Of a DNA stretch of 13,832 bases, positions 12,665 through 13,832 are shown piece after piece; within the stretch, counting starts at the first letter, position 1, and the number at the start of each line of letters is the position of its first letter. The notes beneath the pieces were generated by a model. The model searched no databases and was not told where the DNA came from. It was given only the letters and a program-made list of their open reading frames with translations. Source of the stretch: Actinomycetota bacterium (GTDB taxonomy: Bacteria; Actinomycetota; Acidimicrobiia; IMCC26256; PALSA-610); contig SXJQ01000014.1 in NCBI GenBank assembly GCA_005779345.1, positions 1 to 13,832 of the forward strand, written 5' to 3'. The translations under genes were made by a program, and so were the position numbers.

Positions 12665-12678
12665 TAGAATCTGTTCTA
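12665..12678. promoter_or_regulatory. KstR-like operator between MFS transporter and acyl-CoA dehydrogenase
   Basis: TAGAATCTGTTCTA matches the mycobacterial/rhodococcal KstR operator pattern TnnAACnnGTTnnA except for one base (T instead of C at the sixth position). The outer five bases of each arm are perfectly complementary. KstR is the TetR-family repressor of cholesterol-catabolism genes and is released by sterol-CoA intermediates. The site is 28 bases from the exporter start and 23 bases from the dehydrogenase start, so a bound repressor would block both promoters; TAGAAT may itself be the -10 box of the dehydrogenase. Confidence 0.6.
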
Positions 12679-12701
12679 GTTCGCCGACCGCAGGGAGCAC
12701 C

Positions 12702-13832
12702 GTGTCCGACACCGATGAAGAGACCCCGGAACTCGCCGCGTTCCGGGCCGAGGCGCACGCGTTCCTCGCCGCGAACTTCGAGCCCCGGCCGGTGAAGGGC
12801 ATCTTCGGCACGACCCTCGGCGACACCGACACCTCCAAGGCAGCCGAAGACCGTCACGTCGCGGAGAGCCGGGCCTATCAGCGGACCCTCTTCGAGAACG
12901 GGTGGGCCGGGCTCACCTGGCCGGTCGAGTACGGCGGGCGCGGGCTCACCCCGAAGCACTTCCGGATCTGGTTGCAGGAGGAGGCCAAGTTCATGGTCTC
13001 CATCGGATTCTTCAGCGTCGCGACCCAGATGGTCGGGCCGACGATCATGGCGCATGGCACCGAGGCGCAGCAGCGGTTCTTCCTCCCGAAGATCCTCTCG
13101 GGGGAGCACATCTGGTGTCAGCTCTACAGCGAACCCGGCGCCGGATCCGACCTCGCGGGGCTCACGACGCGCGCCGAGCGCGATGGCGACGAGTTCGTCG
13201 TCAACGGTCAGAAAGTGTGGAACAGCGGCGCGCATTTCGCCGACTACGGAATCCTGCTCGCGCGCACCGACTGGGACGTTCCGAAGCACCGTGGCATCAG
13301 CTACTTCCTCGTCGACATGCGGTCGCCCGGGATCGAAGTGCGGCCACTCAAGCAGATCACCGGGTTCTCGCACTTCAACGAGACCTTCTTGTCGGACGTA
13401 CACATCCCGGCCGAGAACCTGTTGGGTGAGCTCAACGGCGGTTGGGCGGTCGCGAACACCACGCTCGCGCACGAGCGGTCGATGATCGGTGCCGGCGGCA
13501 CGGGACTCGGGTTCAAGGCGTTGGCCACGCTCGCGCGCGAGTGCGCGGTCACCGACGATCCGACGATGCGCCAGGACCTGGCCCGCTGCTACACGCGCTT
13601 CGAGTTGTTGCGGATGCTCGGGCTCCGCGCGCGAGCGAACGCCAAGAAGGGCGTACTCGGACCGGAGAGTTCGGTGATGAAGCTCGCGATCTCCAACCGC
13701 GTCGCCCGCGACGGCGACCTCGTGCTCGCGATGCTCGGCGCCAACGCCATGTTGCACTACGACGACGCGCACGGCGGCGGGATGTGGCAGAACCTGTTCT
13801 TGAACCAGTGGTCGATCCGCATCGGCGGTGGC
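12702..13832 (+). CDS. Acyl-CoA dehydrogenase (FadE type), truncated by the window end
   Basis: The frame from GTG 12702 is open for 377 codons to the last base; AGGGAG (12692-12697) lies four bases upstream. The protein has the FAD-dependent acyl-CoA dehydrogenase layout. A helical N-terminal domain contains ENGWAGLTWPVEYGGRGLTP (about 66-85). The middle beta-domain begins IWCQLYSEPGAGSDLAG, the flavin/substrate signature, and continues FVVNGQKVWNSGAHFADYGILLART. Then the C-terminal helical domain starts near NGGWAVANTTLAHERS. The last part, which may carry the catalytic Glu, is outside the window. These enzymes introduce the alpha,beta double bond in acyl-CoAs; actinobacteria use many FadE paralogues for sterol side chains and rings, often as heterotetramers of two subunits, so a partner gene may follow downstream. 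The KstR-like operator immediately upstream supports a lipid or steroid role. Confidence 0.9.
   Translation, partial: MSDTDEETPELAAFRAEAHAFLAANFEPRPVKGIFGTTLGDTDTSKAAEDRHVAESRAYQRTLFENGWAGLTWPVEYGGRGLTPKHFRIWLQEEAKFMVSIGFFSVATQMVGPTIMAHGTEAQQRFFLPKILSGEHIWCQLYSEPGAGSDLAGLTTRAERDGDEFVVNGQKVWNSGAHFADYGILLARTDWDVPKHRGISYFLVDMRSPGIEVRPLKQITGFSHFNETFLSDVHIPAENLLGELNGGWAVANTTLAHERSMIGAGGTGLGFKALATLARECAVTDDPTMRQDLARCYTRFELLRMLGLRARANAKKGVLGPESSVMKLAISNRVARDGDLVLAMLGANAMLHYDDAHGGGMWQNLFLNQWSIRIGGG

Noticed and set aside
11369..12838. Open frame of 489 codons on the minus strand covering the MFS gene
   Set aside because: It is out of frame with the clear 12-helix transporter and reads as an Arg/Ala-rich shadow; it would also overlap the start of the acyl-CoA dehydrogenase.

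Overview
The window is uniformly GC-rich, with GTG starts on about half of the genes. It carries an actinobacterial toolkit: Tat and lipoprotein export, a P450-type [3Fe-4S] ferredoxin, an FadE-type acyl-CoA dehydrogenase and a KstR-like operator. Thr/Pro-rich linkers of the TTTEAP type are common in Acidimicrobiia, so my best guess is an Acidimicrobiia (Ilumatobacter-like) chromosome. That placement is inference from style, not from a marker gene. I see no rRNA, tRNA, insertion sequence, CRISPR array or phage gene.

Layout. Positions 1-1050 hold the 3' end of a PrmA-like methyltransferase, a convergent limonene-epoxide-hydrolase-family gene, and a divergent small protein that may be a degenerate RadC/JAB domain. 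Positions 1160-3792 hold two exported hydrolases in a row: a Tat-exported alpha/beta hydrolase with a Thr/Pro repeat tail and an SGNH (GDSL) esterase, closed by a strong hairpin terminator. Positions 3803-4483 are a compact VapBC-type toxin-antitoxin pair with an inverted repeat over the antitoxin ribosome-binding site. A DJ-1/PfpI-family protein follows (4529-5275). On the minus strand lie a 780-residue lipoprotein alpha/beta hydrolase (5321-7663) and, upstream of it, an Ala-rich membrane-anchored coiled-coil protein (7778-8446). Positions 8512-9296 are a poorly conserved patch with two small genes of unknown function and a roughly 300-base stretch without a supported gene.

Positions 9405-11390 are a plus-strand catabolic-looking group: a [3Fe-4S] ferredoxin, an HSL-family esterase 5 bases downstream, and a short-chain dehydrogenase. 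An MFS exporter (minus strand, 11413-12636) and an FadE-like acyl-CoA dehydrogenase (from 12702, running off the window) diverge from a 65-bp intergenic region. That region contains a near-palindrome resembling the KstR operator of actinobacterial sterol catabolism.

Taken together, 9405-13832 is best read as part of a lipid, steroid or terpenoid degradation locus, with redox partner, ester hydrolysis, alcohol oxidation, beta-oxidation and transport genes. The 1160-7663 half supplies exported esterases/lipases. I found no convincing new multi-gene system. The most unusual signals are regulatory or repeat structures: the KstR-like site, the VapB inverted repeat, two other operator-like palindromes, a triple repeat carrying alternative GTG starts, and small tandem duplications over two stop codons.
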